NCBI GenBank assembly: GCA_934435195.1
Contig: CAKSAJ010000002.1
Coordinates: forward strand, 1 to 64,000
Direction of reading: 5' to 3'
Origin: an uncultured Schaedlerella sp.
GTDB lineage: Bacteria > Bacillota > Clostridia > Lachnospirales > Lachnospiraceae
Length of the DNA stretch: 64,000 nt
A program made the translations under genes and the position numbers. A model generated the notes under the pieces. The model saw only the letters and a program-made list of their open reading frames with translations. It was not told the DNA's origin and did not search any database. This document shows positions 25,423 to 33,945 of this stretch, in pieces. The first letter of the stretch is position 1. The number at the start of each line of letters is the position of its first letter.

Positions 25423-26757
25423 TCAATCTCTTTCTGCAAGATAGCGTTTCAGCAAAAATGTGCAAAAATATGGAAATGTACAAATATTATTTTCAATTTC
25501 CAAATTACTATCTGCCAGTTTAATTCCCCAATGAATATCACTGTAATTTTTGTTTTCAATTAATTGCCTCAAAGATTTTGATCGATTTCGATTCGCTTTT
25601 ACTTCAACCGGAACAAGTTCTGTTTTTGTACGCACAAAAAAATCTTCTTCTAATGTAGAATTTTCTTTTTTATAATAATACAGACCAAGCCCCTGTTTTA
25701 AAAATGCTTCTGCTACAAAATTCTCATATAAAGCACCTTTATATACTCCAAGATTTCTATTCGCACGTAAATCTTCCTGTGCTTCCTCATCTAACGTAGA
25801 AATCAGCAGACCTGTATCTGGATAATATAATTTAAATTTTGTTTCATCATAATTGCCTTTTAAAGGGAGTTCCGGAAAATACAGGCAATTACACACAGAA
25901 ACTACACCTGCATCTCTTAACCAGTCAATGCACCCGGTATACTCACGACTTCTGGAGTTTTTCGTCACTTTACTTAACTGAAACTTTTTATTCTCCTTCG
26001 CCAACTGTGCCGGTACACTCCTATATACACTTGCAATCTTTGCCTGATCCAGTCCCTCTGCATATTTACGTATATCTTCCTCGTAATCCATCCGTATCTG
26101 ATTCTGAATTTCCAAAGTATCCGTAAATGTATTCGTCTCGATATACTGTTTTACCACTGCCGGCATTCCACCTAACACGCAGTACTCAAGAAATAATTTT
26201 TTATATACATTCAACTCCGTTTCATTAAATGCAGTTCCGGTTCTCATATGTTCTAATATTTCCAGAATATGAACCTCTGAATAGCCTTTTGCCCACAAGA
26301 ACTCTTCAAAATCCATAGAAAACATTTCATAATCTGTTTTATATCCCACACTATTGCTATGAATCTTTTTGTAATTAAGACCTAGTAAAGAGCCACTGCA
26401 AATAATATCGAATCTTCCATCTACCTTAAATGCTTTTAAAGATGTTGCTATATCCGGAAATTCCTGCAATTCATCAAAAACAATCAATGTTTTTCCCGGT
26501 TCAAACCGCTTTGTCGGATCTAAGAGAGAAATATTTTTAATAATATTTTCTACCTCATATCCATCACTTAAAATCGTCTTATACTTTTGCTCAAAAACAA
26601 AGTTGATATACACAATATTATCATAATTGATTTCCGCAAAATGATTAATTGATTCTGTCTTTCCTATTTGCCTTGCACCTTTTATAATTAACGGATTTTT
26701 ATCTGGTTTCTGTTTCCACTCCAACAAATACTCATCGATTTTTCTTTTCAAATACAT
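25423..26757 (-). CDS. AAA_14/DUF4143 ATPase
   Basis: 444-residue ATPase with an N-terminal AAA_14 P-loop domain (Walker A GARQIGKTE, Walker B LIVFDELQEFP, then ICSGSLLGLNY) and a C-terminal DUF4143 domain ending in a PD-(D/E)XK-like core (DFFVRTKTELVPVEVKANRN). The family is widespread, often on mobile or variable DNA, and its biological role is unsettled. It is a single-gene unit preceded by an unusual tandem repeat array at 26807-26965. RBS GGAGG precedes the start. Confidence 0.85.
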   Translation of the reverse strand: MYLKRKIDEYLLEWKQKPDKNPLIIKGARQIGKTESINHFAEINYDNIVYINFVFEQKYKTILSDGYEVENIIKNISLLDPTKRFEPGKTLIVFDELQEFPDIATSLKAFKVDGRFDIICSGSLLGLNYKKIHSNSVGYKTDYEMFSMDFEEFLWAKGYSEVHILEILEHMRTGTAFNETELNVYKKLFLEYCVLGGMPAVVKQYIETNTFTDTLEIQNQIRMDYEEDIRKYAEGLDQAKIASVYRSVPAQLAKENKKFQLSKVTKNSRSREYTGCIDWLRDAGVVSVCNCLYFPELPLKGNYDETKFKLYYPDTGLLISTLDEEAQEDLRANRNLGVYKGALYENFVAEAFLKQGLGLYYYKKENSTLEEDFFVRTKTELVPVEVKANRNRSKSLRQLIENKNYSDIHWGIKLADSNLEIENNICTFPYFCTFLLKRYLAERD

Positions 26758-26806
26758 ATCATGCCTCCATGTTGTACCTTACCTACGTTATAATATGTTC
26801 ATATTA

Positions 26807-26965
26807 TCACATTTTATGAAGATATTCCAACCTTGTTTCACATTTTATGAGCGTATTTTTCGCTTTTTATCACATTTCATGAGCGTATTTTTTACTTTTT
26901 ATCACATTTCATGAGCATATTTTTTACTTTTCATCACATTTCATGAGCATATTTTCTCAATCCAG
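26807..26965. repeat. 32-nt tandem repeats upstream of the AAA_14 gene
   Basis: Five units start at 26807, 26838, 26870, 26902 and 26934 (periods 31, 32, 32, 32). Consensus TCACATTTCATGAGCATATT followed by TTTTACTTTT; the unit nearest the gene and the distal one are most diverged. The period is three DNA turns, so all copies face one side of the helix, as in operator or iteron arrays. No spacers, so not CRISPR. Confidence 0.8.
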
Positions 26966-27012
26966 TAAAAAAAATCCGCTGTCATAGAATATATTAACTA
27001 CAACAGCGGATT
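26966..27012 (-). terminator. Terminator of the PrsW cassette
   Basis: AATCCGCTGT and ACAGCGGATT form a 10-bp stem followed on the minus strand by eight T (complement of 26967-26974). It lies about 80 nt past the PrsW gene. 27013-27093 holds nothing recognisable. Confidence 0.8.
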
Positions 27013-27093
27013 AATTTGGACTTGATATTTTCACAAGGTTTTGATTTGACACAAGGTGCATCTTTAGCTTGTCGTGCTTAGCTGATCCGTTCT

Positions 27094-27696
27094 TTACAAT
27101 CTCGTAATCCAATAAAGCAGATACAAGACGATTGGCAGTGCAAGAGCAATGTAGTCATAGGACGACTGTATCAACAGATTGAATATAGCATGCAATGTCA
27201 TTGACGCAGTAAGCAGTGCAAAGGTTCCCGTATAAAACAGCTTTTTCTGTTTTCGCACATAAACAATCCCATTACCCACAATCATCGTACAGATGCCATG
27301 GGAAAGGCTGGTTGAAATGCCACGTACAACAGCCCACGCAACATCAACCTGGTCTACATATGTAATCAAAAGGAACGCATTTTCCAATATAGCAAATCCA
27401 ATACCCGAAGCCATAGCAAGCTGAAGAACCAGCTTTCTGTCATCACTGACAAGCAGTGCAAAAAACAACACCGGAAGTGCTTTTAATATTTCCTCTACAA
27501 TAGGTGCGGCTGTAATAGAAAGTTCTGGTCCACTGAGCGAAAACAGGGCACAGACAACGGAATTAATCTCATAGGCACATACTGCCAGCACCATGCCACC
27601 AAGTACAAACCCAAGCAACAATCGGGACTGTTTTTCCAGCATAGGAATCAGCAATAGCAAAGGCACGACCATACAAATCATCAGAATATAAACCAT
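27094..27696 (-). CDS. PrsW-type intramembrane metalloprotease
   Basis: 200-residue membrane protein with about seven hydrophobic segments. Motifs of the PrsW branch of CPBP-like intramembrane proteases are present: ITAAPIVEEILKALPVL (EE..K), GIGFAILENAFLLI, STSLSHGICTMIVGNG and TLHAIFNLL, giving the expected Glu, Glu and two His ligands for a catalytic metal. PrsW in Bacillus cleaves the anti-sigma factor RsiW. Here it is the last gene of a three-gene overlapping cassette whose first product is a membrane-anchored coiled-coil protein, a possible substrate. No sigma factor is nearby. Confidence 0.75.
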   Translation of the reverse strand: MVYILMICMVVPLLLLIPMLEKQSRLLLGFVLGGMVLAVCAYEINSVVCALFSLSGPELSITAAPIVEEILKALPVLFFALLVSDDRKLVLQLAMASGIGFAILENAFLLITYVDQVDVAWAVVRGISTSLSHGICTMIVGNGIVYVRKQKKLFYTGTFALLTASMTLHAIFNLLIQSSYDYIALALPIVLYLLYWITRL

Positions 27697-28310
27697 TTGC
27701 GCACCCCCATTCTTGCCACTGGCAGATAAACCGCAAGCAGAATCCCGATACAGATACTACTAATATTTTCGAGCACAGAATCCTGCACCGAAACAATTCT
27801 GAGCATCATGCAAATACATAGGGCGATGATTAAAATGTTATAGGTACGTAAAACCCTGATATACCCCATTTCAATATCCGGCATAATCAAATGCTTCACT
27901 GCAAAATACATGGTAAAAGTCATTGGCACTATAACAAGGTATTTCCAGAATTCCTGATTTCCAAAATACATCAGCAGTGTAGAACCTGCCAAGAAGAGTC
28001 CTGCAATGAATCCTGCAGTTCTCCGAAACCATCTGAACTCTGTCTGCTTACCATCAACAAGACTATCAAGCGCCCCATAATAAGACGAAAAGAGGAAGAA
28101 AAACATACCGATGTATCCAAGGTATCCAATGTGAAAACTGACATCTTCGGACTGCCATAAAAACACATAAAGCGCTGTATAGATATTACCAATCAGGCAA
28201 GTCATCCCTGCGTACCATAAAATTCTATAAAACAGCGGCACCTTCTTGTGAAAACACGTGCAGCCGCCATAGATTGCCGCAATCAGAGAGCCAACCAGTT
28301 CCAGCATCAT
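27681..28310 (-). CDS. Unknown polytopic membrane protein
   Basis: 209 residues with about seven hydrophobic segments (for example YIGMFFFLFSSYYGALDSLV and YLVIVPMTFTMYFAVKHLI). I do not recognise the family; the layout resembles 7TM sensor domains without an output domain. It overlaps the upstream exported coiled-coil gene by four bases (ATGA) and the downstream PrsW gene by 16 bases, so the three are translationally coupled and probably act together. Confidence 0.6.
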   Translation of the reverse strand: MMLELVGSLIAAIYGGCTCFHKKVPLFYRILWYAGMTCLIGNIYTALYVFLWQSEDVSFHIGYLGYIGMFFFLFSSYYGALDSLVDGKQTEFRWFRRTAGFIAGLFLAGSTLLMYFGNQEFWKYLVIVPMTFTMYFAVKHLIMPDIEMGYIRVLRTYNILIIALCICMMLRIVSVQDSVLENISSICIGILLAVYLPVARMGVRKWFIF

Positions 28311-28972
28311 TCAGTTCTCCTTTTTCTGCCCAGCTTCTGAACTCCAAGAGTGACAACACAGCCTAAAGCAAGACCAAGCACAAGAGCGGTTATTGCAAGA
28401 CCGGCTTCCGAAGTACCATACATACTCTGTCCTCTCGCGATTCCGGCAAGTGTTTCGTGCGACTGGGAAATCTGAGCATTTGCACCTGAAATATAACTAT
28501 TATACTGCCCCATAAAGTCCTGCAAATAAGCCATGACTTGCTGACTCTTTGTATTAACTGTTTGCTGATAATTTTCAAGGGATCCAATCGCCACCGTCCA
28601 TTCATAAGCATCCATCAACAGATCATTTCCTGTCGTATCATAAACCAACCCCCTTGCATCCATATAAGCTGCCATATCAGCAGGCATCTCTGTTTCCTGA
28701 CCGGATGCTTCCGCCTGACTGCGAAGCTGTCTCGCATTTTCCAGAAACTGAATATTCTGCTGTTGCTCATTCTGCAGTTCCTCAATCTGCTGTATGTAAC
28801 TTTCCGCATTCGCCTTGCTCTGCTGCGCCAATTCTAACTGCAGCTTTGCAAACAGCTGCTGTAAACTAGATACTTCCTCGACATTGATGGAAACATCCTC
28901 CGCAAAAACAGTATCCGCTGAAGACAGAATCAATATTATTGCCGTAACAAACATTATTATTTTCTTATTCAT
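28307..28972 (-). CDS. Exported, membrane-anchored coiled-coil protein
   Basis: 221 residues. Signal peptide of about 25 residues (KKIIMFVTAIILILSSADTV, then FAED), an extracytoplasmic Q/E-rich coiled coil (LQQLFAKLQLELAQQSKANA and following), and a C-terminal membrane helix (AGLAITALVLGLALGCVVTL) with a basic tail. This topology suits a sensor or an intramembrane-protease substrate. AGGAGG precedes the ATG at 28972; an ATG at 29044 lacks a site. First gene of the cassette. Family not recognised. Confidence 0.7.
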   Translation of the reverse strand: MNKKIIMFVTAIILILSSADTVFAEDVSINVEEVSSLQQLFAKLQLELAQQSKANAESYIQQIEELQNEQQQNIQFLENARQLRSQAEASGQETEMPADMAAYMDARGLVYDTTGNDLLMDAYEWTVAIGSLENYQQTVNTKSQQVMAYLQDFMGQYNSYISGANAQISQSHETLAGIARGQSMYGTSEAGLAITALVLGLALGCVVTLGVQKLGRKRRTE

Positions 28973-29105
28973 ATCCGACTCCTCCTTTTTGTAATCTTCT
29001 CCCTTCTTTTTCCCTGTTAAAAAAAAGCTCCATGAAACCATCATTTATTATAATAATGATAACATGAAACTTCTTCACAGTAAACTTTCTATTAAGATTT
29101 AGAAT

Positions 29106-30398
29106 TTAGATATCCAGATTAATTATCTGATTATCTTCCAATTTATAATTTCCCCCGTCCATATTTTTACGAACAAATGGCACACCTTTTCTCACGTAAA
29201 AAATATTATCCTTAATCAACGCATCCGGATTTTCTGCCGGACTGATTGTTCCCCCAAGGTCATCAAAACTAACATTGTTGCGAAAGGTATTATGAATTGC
29301 TTCCTGCAGACAGAACATTACACAGCCGCCTTCATTTTGTCTGCTGTAATTGTATTCATAAATAGTTCCATCTCCAGAATCTGCATCATATGCCATTCCA
29401 TCTTGATTTAGTCTTGTATCAGCACCTTCATTATATCTAAACAATGCATCTTTGCACTTCCAAGGCCAGATCGCCGCAGCTACCTTCCCTAATCTGTTTC
29501 CCGGTTCACTATAGATCCGATCATTCATTTCACAAGCAATAGAATCTGCCATATTATGTTCTACCAATGGTCGCAATGCATACATTGCTGTAATACCATC
29601 CCCGCCTGCTGCTTTCACATAATTATCGCAAATCCGTATATTTTCATGTCCGTACTTTAAAAATATCTCCTCTTCCAGTTCCGCTCCCTGGAATTTCTCA
29701 TGTGCATAAGTGTAGCCTACCGCAATTCCCCAACGACTCACCTGATACACAAAACACCCCTCAACCGTGACATCTTTATAGCGTGCAACTCCTGTAACTT
29801 CTTCCTTTTCCGGACGAAGTGCTGTCATGTAAATACCGCCGTTATTCATATGTTTATCATATACATTACCTTTTACATCATGAATCAATAAATTACGCAG
29901 CGTAATTCCATGACGCACCCCTTTGTTTTTTGCTATGACGGCAACTCCGGTACGATTCATTTTATCTCCAAGAGAATAATGCTCTCCTATAATCTTATCC
30001 GCCTCATTTGTAATTTCCAATTCTTCCACAACGATATATTCTGTGTCATATAATAAAACTGCGGAAGATACGTATCCATGATATACATGTGTCGGTGCAT
30101 CTAGCAAATTGCCATAATCCTGATACCATATTCCCTGTCCACAGGCCTCAATACGCGGTGCATTTCCGTCCCCATATGCTCCGATCACAATCGGTGCATC
30201 TTTGCTTCCGCTATCTGTCACCTGAAGATATTGTCCATAAAACACACTGCCTCTCTCAAGCAGTACTTTATCTCCCGGCTGCAGACTTATATGGTTTATC
30301 GCAAACAGACTGGCAAATGCATTTTCTTCTGTCAATCCATCACTCGAATCATTTCCCGTCTTCGAACTCACGTAATACGTCTTCGATAAGCTTGTCAT
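29106..30398 (-). CDS. Right-handed beta-helix glycosidase, GH136-like
   Basis: 430-residue parallel beta-helix protein, no signal peptide. The start (TYYVSSKTGNDSSDGLTEEN) and repeated NNxF-type rungs mark the fold. Asp333 and Asp340 in NQDGMAYDADSGDG are seven residues apart, as are the catalytic Asp411/Asp418 of lacto-N-biosidase LnbX (GH136). Location beside a GH112 phosphorylase and sugar ABC transporter, and a small helical partner gene directly upstream, match the GH136/GH112 loci of Clostridiales. It would release lacto-N-biose from glycans. GGGAGG six nt before 30398 sets the start, giving a 50-nt overlap with the upstream gene. Other beta-helix activities remain possible. Confidence 0.65.
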   Translation of the reverse strand: MTSLSKTYYVSSKTGNDSSDGLTEENAFASLFAINHISLQPGDKVLLERGSVFYGQYLQVTDSGSKDAPIVIGAYGDGNAPRIEACGQGIWYQDYGNLLDAPTHVYHGYVSSAVLLYDTEYIVVEELEITNEADKIIGEHYSLGDKMNRTGVAVIAKNKGVRHGITLRNLLIHDVKGNVYDKHMNNGGIYMTALRPEKEEVTGVARYKDVTVEGCFVYQVSRWGIAVGYTYAHEKFQGAELEEEIFLKYGHENIRICDNYVKAAGGDGITAMYALRPLVEHNMADSIACEMNDRIYSEPGNRLGKVAAAIWPWKCKDALFRYNEGADTRLNQDGMAYDADSGDGTIYEYNYSRQNEGGCVMFCLQEAIHNTFRNNVSFDDLGGTISPAENPDALIKDNIFYVRKGVPFVRKNMDGGNYKLEDNQIINLDI

Positions 30399-30810
30399 AC
30401 GCATCCTCCCGTAACCTTTTTTCGATAATCTGTGCTACTTCTTCATAAGTAAAGAAATCGCCAAAATATCGTCCAAACAAATCCATGTTTTGTTCGTAAA
30501 AAGTTTTCTTTTCCTGCTCTGTAAATTCTGGACACAAGCCTGTTTTTCGAACCGCTTCACTCGGCTGAACAAAATCCAGCTTTAACCGTGTCAGTTCATA
30601 CTGCAAATACGCCGGTGCTGAAAAATATCTTGGGCCATAGAATATTTTATTTTCCTGCTCCATCGTCTTTCGCATTTCGTTGTGTTTCTGCCGTCTTGCC
30701 TCCAGTCCTTCCATGGAAGGATCTTCTATCAGCCCCATTTTTTTTGCCAAAAGGAAAGCTCCCTGTGCTTTCCTTAAGCCTTCTGCTTTTATACAATAAT
30801 TCTGTTGCAT
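30349..30810 (-). CDS. Small helical protein, probable GH136 partner subunit
   Basis: 153 residues, soluble, strongly helical and charged, no signal peptide. It reads like a SurA-N-type chaperone helix bundle (KAEGLRKAQGAFLLAKKMGL, and a C-terminal EEVAQIIEKRLREDAYDKLI). In Bifidobacterium LnbX needs the separate partner LnbY, and clostridial GH136 enzymes contain a helical part I and beta-helix part II; this gene is inferred to be part I. The ATG at 30810 shares a base with the stop of the permease gene, and the gene overlaps the beta-helix gene by 50 nt, implying tight coupling. Confidence 0.55.
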   Translation of the reverse strand: MQQNYCIKAEGLRKAQGAFLLAKKMGLIEDPSMEGLEARRQKHNEMRKTMEQENKIFYGPRYFSAPAYLQYELTRLKLDFVQPSEAVRKTGLCPEFTEQEKKTFYEQNMDLFGRYFGDFFTYEEVAQIIEKRLREDAYDKLIEDVLREFEDGK

Positions 30811-31616
30811 TATTTTACTGCTCCTGTAATTCCATTTGCAAAGCTCTTCTGTAAGCACAAGAAAATAATTGCAGTTGGAAGTGTACAAATTAATACTCCA
30901 AGCATCAACATACCATAATCAACGCTATAACCACTCTTCAAGTTCGCAACGAGCATCGGCATTGTGATTGCCTTGCTATCCTGTAAAATGATTGTTGGCC
31001 ATAAGTAGTTATTCCATGCATTCATAAATGTTACTGTCATAGCTGCTCCATATGTAGATTTCATAACCGGAATAAACATCTTAAAGAAAATCTGAACTTC
31101 ACTTAACCCTTCAAGTCTTGCTGCCTCGATAATATCATGTGGGAAAGAACGAGCTGCCTGTCTAAACAACATGATCATAAATGGAGTAGAAATCGATGGA
31201 AGTGCAAGTGCGATCCATGTATTGACCAGTCCCCAAGAAGTAAACATCTTAAACAGCGGGATCATAATCGCTACAAATGGAAGCATCATTGCAAGAAGCA
31301 AAATGCTCATTAAAACATCTTTTCCTTTGTCGTGGTAAATCTCAAATCCATATCCGGCAATGGAACATACAAGCAATGCTACAAATGTAATAATAATTGC
31401 ATTTCTAAATGAGTTAAACATTGCAAGTCCAAGATTCTGCATGCCTACCAGTGTCTTGAAGTTCTCTACCAGATAAGTTCCCGGATACAGTCGTCCTCTT
31501 ACGACATCGATACTTGTATTTGTCGCTCCACAAAGCATGTAATACAGTGGAAATGCAGACAAGAAGCTTGCAATAATTAAAACTGCATAGGCAATGATTG
31601 ATTTCATCTTAGTCAC
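30810..31616 (-). CDS. Sugar ABC transporter permease, MalG type
   Basis: 268-residue inner-membrane permease with six segments and the ABC-interaction loop EAARLEGLSEVQIFFKMFIP (EAA motif). Typical CUT1-family partner of the MalF-type permease, with which it overlaps. Start: AGGTG six bases before a GTG at 31616 is preferred over the ATG at 31607, which lies 15 bases from it. No ATPase gene is in the operon, so it probably uses a shared MsmK-type ATPase encoded elsewhere. Confidence 0.88.
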   Translation of the reverse strand: MTKMKSIIAYAVLIIASFLSAFPLYYMLCGATNTSIDVVRGRLYPGTYLVENFKTLVGMQNLGLAMFNSFRNAIIITFVALLVCSIAGYGFEIYHDKGKDVLMSILLLAMMLPFVAIMIPLFKMFTSWGLVNTWIALALPSISTPFMIMLFRQAARSFPHDIIEAARLEGLSEVQIFFKMFIPVMKSTYGAAMTVTFMNAWNNYLWPTIILQDSKAITMPMLVANLKSGYSVDYGMLMLGVLICTLPTAIIFLCLQKSFANGITGAVK

Positions 31617-32487
31617 GTTTATCACCTACTTTCATCTGAATTGCAGACAGAATTGCTACCATTATAAGAATACATACAGACAATGCTGCTGCATAATTAA
31701 ATTTCGGTGTCTCCACAAAGGAAATATTGTAGATATAATGCGCCAGTGTCATTGTTGACTTACCAGGACCTCCGGCAGTCAAGTTCATAGACTCGTCAAA
31801 TAACTGCAATGTTCCTGAAGTTGACATAATTGCTGTCATAAGGATTGTCGGCTTCAAAAGTGGAATCGTAATCTTTATAAACTGTTTAAATGGTGTTGCT
31901 CCGTCGATATAACTTGCCTCATATACGGAATAATCAATATTCTGTAATCCTGCAAGATAAAATACCATGTTATAACCTGTCCATCTCCAGATTAAGGCTA
32001 TAATAATTACCCATCGTGCCGGCCATGTACTCTGGAACCAGTCAACAGAAGATAACCCAATTGCAGTAAGCACTCGATTCACAACTCCATCCGGAGCAAA
32101 CAAAGACTTAAATATCATAGAATAAGATACAAGTGATGTTGCACAAGGAAGGAAGATCAATGTACGGAAAATACCTTTTCCTTTAATCTTCGGGTTATTC
32201 AAAAGCTGCGCCAGGATCAGAGCCAAAACAAGCATGATCGGAACCTGAACTATAAAATAAAAGATTGTATTAAACAAGCATTGTTGAAATGTTTTATCCT
32301 GAAAAACTCTGGCGTAATTTGATACTCCAGTAAACACTCCCCCCGTTTTTCTAAAAGAAAGCAGGATTGCCTGTGCCATTGGATAAAAACAAAATACAAA
32401 TATTAAAAGTGCTGCCGGAAGCAGAAACGCCCATCCGGTAAGATTATACTTTTTTTCTAAAGTTAATTTTGTTTTCTTTTTTCCCAT
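31609..32487 (-). CDS. Sugar ABC transporter permease, MalF type
   Basis: 292-residue permease with six membrane segments; the EAA loop reads YEASYIDGATPFKQFIKITI. N-terminal half FLLPAALLIFVFCFYPMAQA is the usual CUT1 first segment. It follows the binding-protein gene after a stable stem-loop and overlaps the MalG gene by eight bases. With the binding protein it should import the LNB/GNB disaccharide handled by the GH112 enzyme. Confidence 0.88.
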   Translation of the reverse strand: MGKKKTKLTLEKKYNLTGWAFLLPAALLIFVFCFYPMAQAILLSFRKTGGVFTGVSNYARVFQDKTFQQCLFNTIFYFIVQVPIMLVLALILAQLLNNPKIKGKGIFRTLIFLPCATSLVSYSMIFKSLFAPDGVVNRVLTAIGLSSVDWFQSTWPARWVIIIALIWRWTGYNMVFYLAGLQNIDYSVYEASYIDGATPFKQFIKITIPLLKPTILMTAIMSTSGTLQLFDESMNLTAGGPGKSTMTLAHYIYNISFVETPKFNYAAALSVCILIMVAILSAIQMKVGDKRD

Positions 32488-32498
32488 ATTTTTCTCCT

Positions 32499-32546
32499 AA
32501 AACAGAACCGGGAACGCAATACTGCACTCCCGGCACATCCTGTTTT
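32499..32546 (-). promoter_or_regulatory. Stem-loop between binding-protein and permease genes
   Basis: AAAACAG/CTGTTTT outer pairs enclose GCCGGGA/TTCCCGG. No T run follows, so it more likely stabilises the upstream mRNA, as is common behind ABC binding-protein genes, or partly attenuates the permeases. Confidence 0.6.
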
Positions 32547-32559
32547 TAATCGTTGATGA

Positions 32560-33867
32560 TTACTCACCAATATTAAATTCTACTGTATCCTGAGCGTTCT
32601 TGATTTCGCTGTCAATGTCAGCGCCATTCTGAACAACATTTGTGATTGCATCTGTTAATGCACTTCTAACATCTGAGTAGTATGCACCATAATCGATTCC
32701 TGGAACCTTTCCTGCAAACTCTACGATATCTTTGTATACAGCCTGTCCAGCATAAAAATCAGATTTCTCATTGTAAACTTCAGACTTTGCTGCTGGTAAG
32801 TAGCTTGCGATTGCTCCAGCGTTTGGAAGAAGGTCATCATACAATTCTACGCTTCCACCGAATGTTGTCTTAAGGAAGTCATATGCAAGGTCTGTGTTTT
32901 TGCAGTTAGAAGATACTGCCCAGCTTGCTCCACCACAGTTTGCGTAATTTGTAGCACCATCAACATCATCAAGTTTAGGCATGTTTACGATTGCCCATTT
33001 TCCAGCCTGATCATCAGCTGCCTGGATAGAAGACATAATCCAGCATCCCTGGATAACACCAGCTGCTGTTCCCTTGTTCATAGAAGCGATATACTGATCC
33101 CAGTCAGTGTAATCAACCATGATTCCTTCGTCGATGAGCTGTTTGTATGTCTCGATTGCTTTCTTAAGAGCTTTGTTATTAACTAAGTCAACTTTTCCGT
33201 CTACCATCGGAGAAGCACCTGCTGACTGAAGCATCTCGATAATAATTTCAGATCCGCCTGAGCTTGTAAGCATTGGAACATTGTTTGCTTCAACAACTTT
33301 TTTAGCTTTTGTCATAAAATCTGACCATGTTGTATCTTTGAAATCATCTACTGTAAGTCCGGCTGCCTCAACCATATCTTTACGAATTGCCATGATTGTA
33401 GCACCATTATCAAATGGAACACCATAGTTCTTTCCATCTACAGTAGAATCAGCCAATTTACCTGCTGAAAACTCTTTGAACTCAATTCCTGAGTCTGTTA
33501 ACTCTGTAAAGATTCCAGGATAGTTTGCAACGTTTTTGTGGAATGAATAATCCTGCATCAGGAAAATATCTGGCAATGTGCTGTAATCATCAGCCTCAGC
33601 TGCTGTGATCAATGCAGTCTCAATATCTGAATATACTTTCTCCTGAATATCCAGTTTGAAATCCGGGTGATCTTTCTGATAGATTGCCTCTGCCTGTTTC
33701 ATAGCGTACACATTAAAGTTTGGGTCCCAGCACCATACGCTAAGTGTTTCTTCCTGTGATGCATCATTTTTTGCATCTTTGTTGTCGTCAGCCTTACTTC
33801 CGCATCCTGCAAGTACAGATACTGACATTGCTGCTACTAAAAGCACGCTCAATACTTTCTTTTTCAT
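32560..33867 (-). CDS. Sugar ABC transporter substrate-binding lipoprotein
   Basis: 435-residue extracellular binding protein. Lipoprotein signal KKKVLSVLLVAAMSVSVLAG followed by the lipobox cysteine, then an acidic linker and a type-I-family solute-binding fold (SVWCWDPNFNVYAMKQAEAI; NGATIMAIRKDMVEAAGL; QGCWIMSSIQAADDQAGKWA). AGGAGG nine bases before the ATG at 33867 sets the start. Its place directly after GH112 suggests LNB/GNB or a larger LNB-containing oligosaccharide as ligand. Confidence 0.9.
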   Translation of the reverse strand: MKKKVLSVLLVAAMSVSVLAGCGSKADDNKDAKNDASQEETLSVWCWDPNFNVYAMKQAEAIYQKDHPDFKLDIQEKVYSDIETALITAAEADDYSTLPDIFLMQDYSFHKNVANYPGIFTELTDSGIEFKEFSAGKLADSTVDGKNYGVPFDNGATIMAIRKDMVEAAGLTVDDFKDTTWSDFMTKAKKVVEANNVPMLTSSGGSEIIIEMLQSAGASPMVDGKVDLVNNKALKKAIETYKQLIDEGIMVDYTDWDQYIASMNKGTAAGVIQGCWIMSSIQAADDQAGKWAIVNMPKLDDVDGATNYANCGGASWAVSSNCKNTDLAYDFLKTTFGGSVELYDDLLPNAGAIASYLPAAKSEVYNEKSDFYAGQAVYKDIVEFAGKVPGIDYGAYYSDVRSALTDAITNVVQNGADIDSEIKNAQDTVEFNIGE

Positions 33868-33945
33868 ACCTTTTTTCCTCCTTATACATGAAAAGTACTG
33901 CTTTATAAAATATGAAATGCATACCCTGCCTTTCATAAGTTATCT

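Noticed and set aside
26807..26965. Possible CRISPR array from 32-nt repeats
   Set aside because: Repeats are head-to-tail without spacers and are phased upstream of a single gene.
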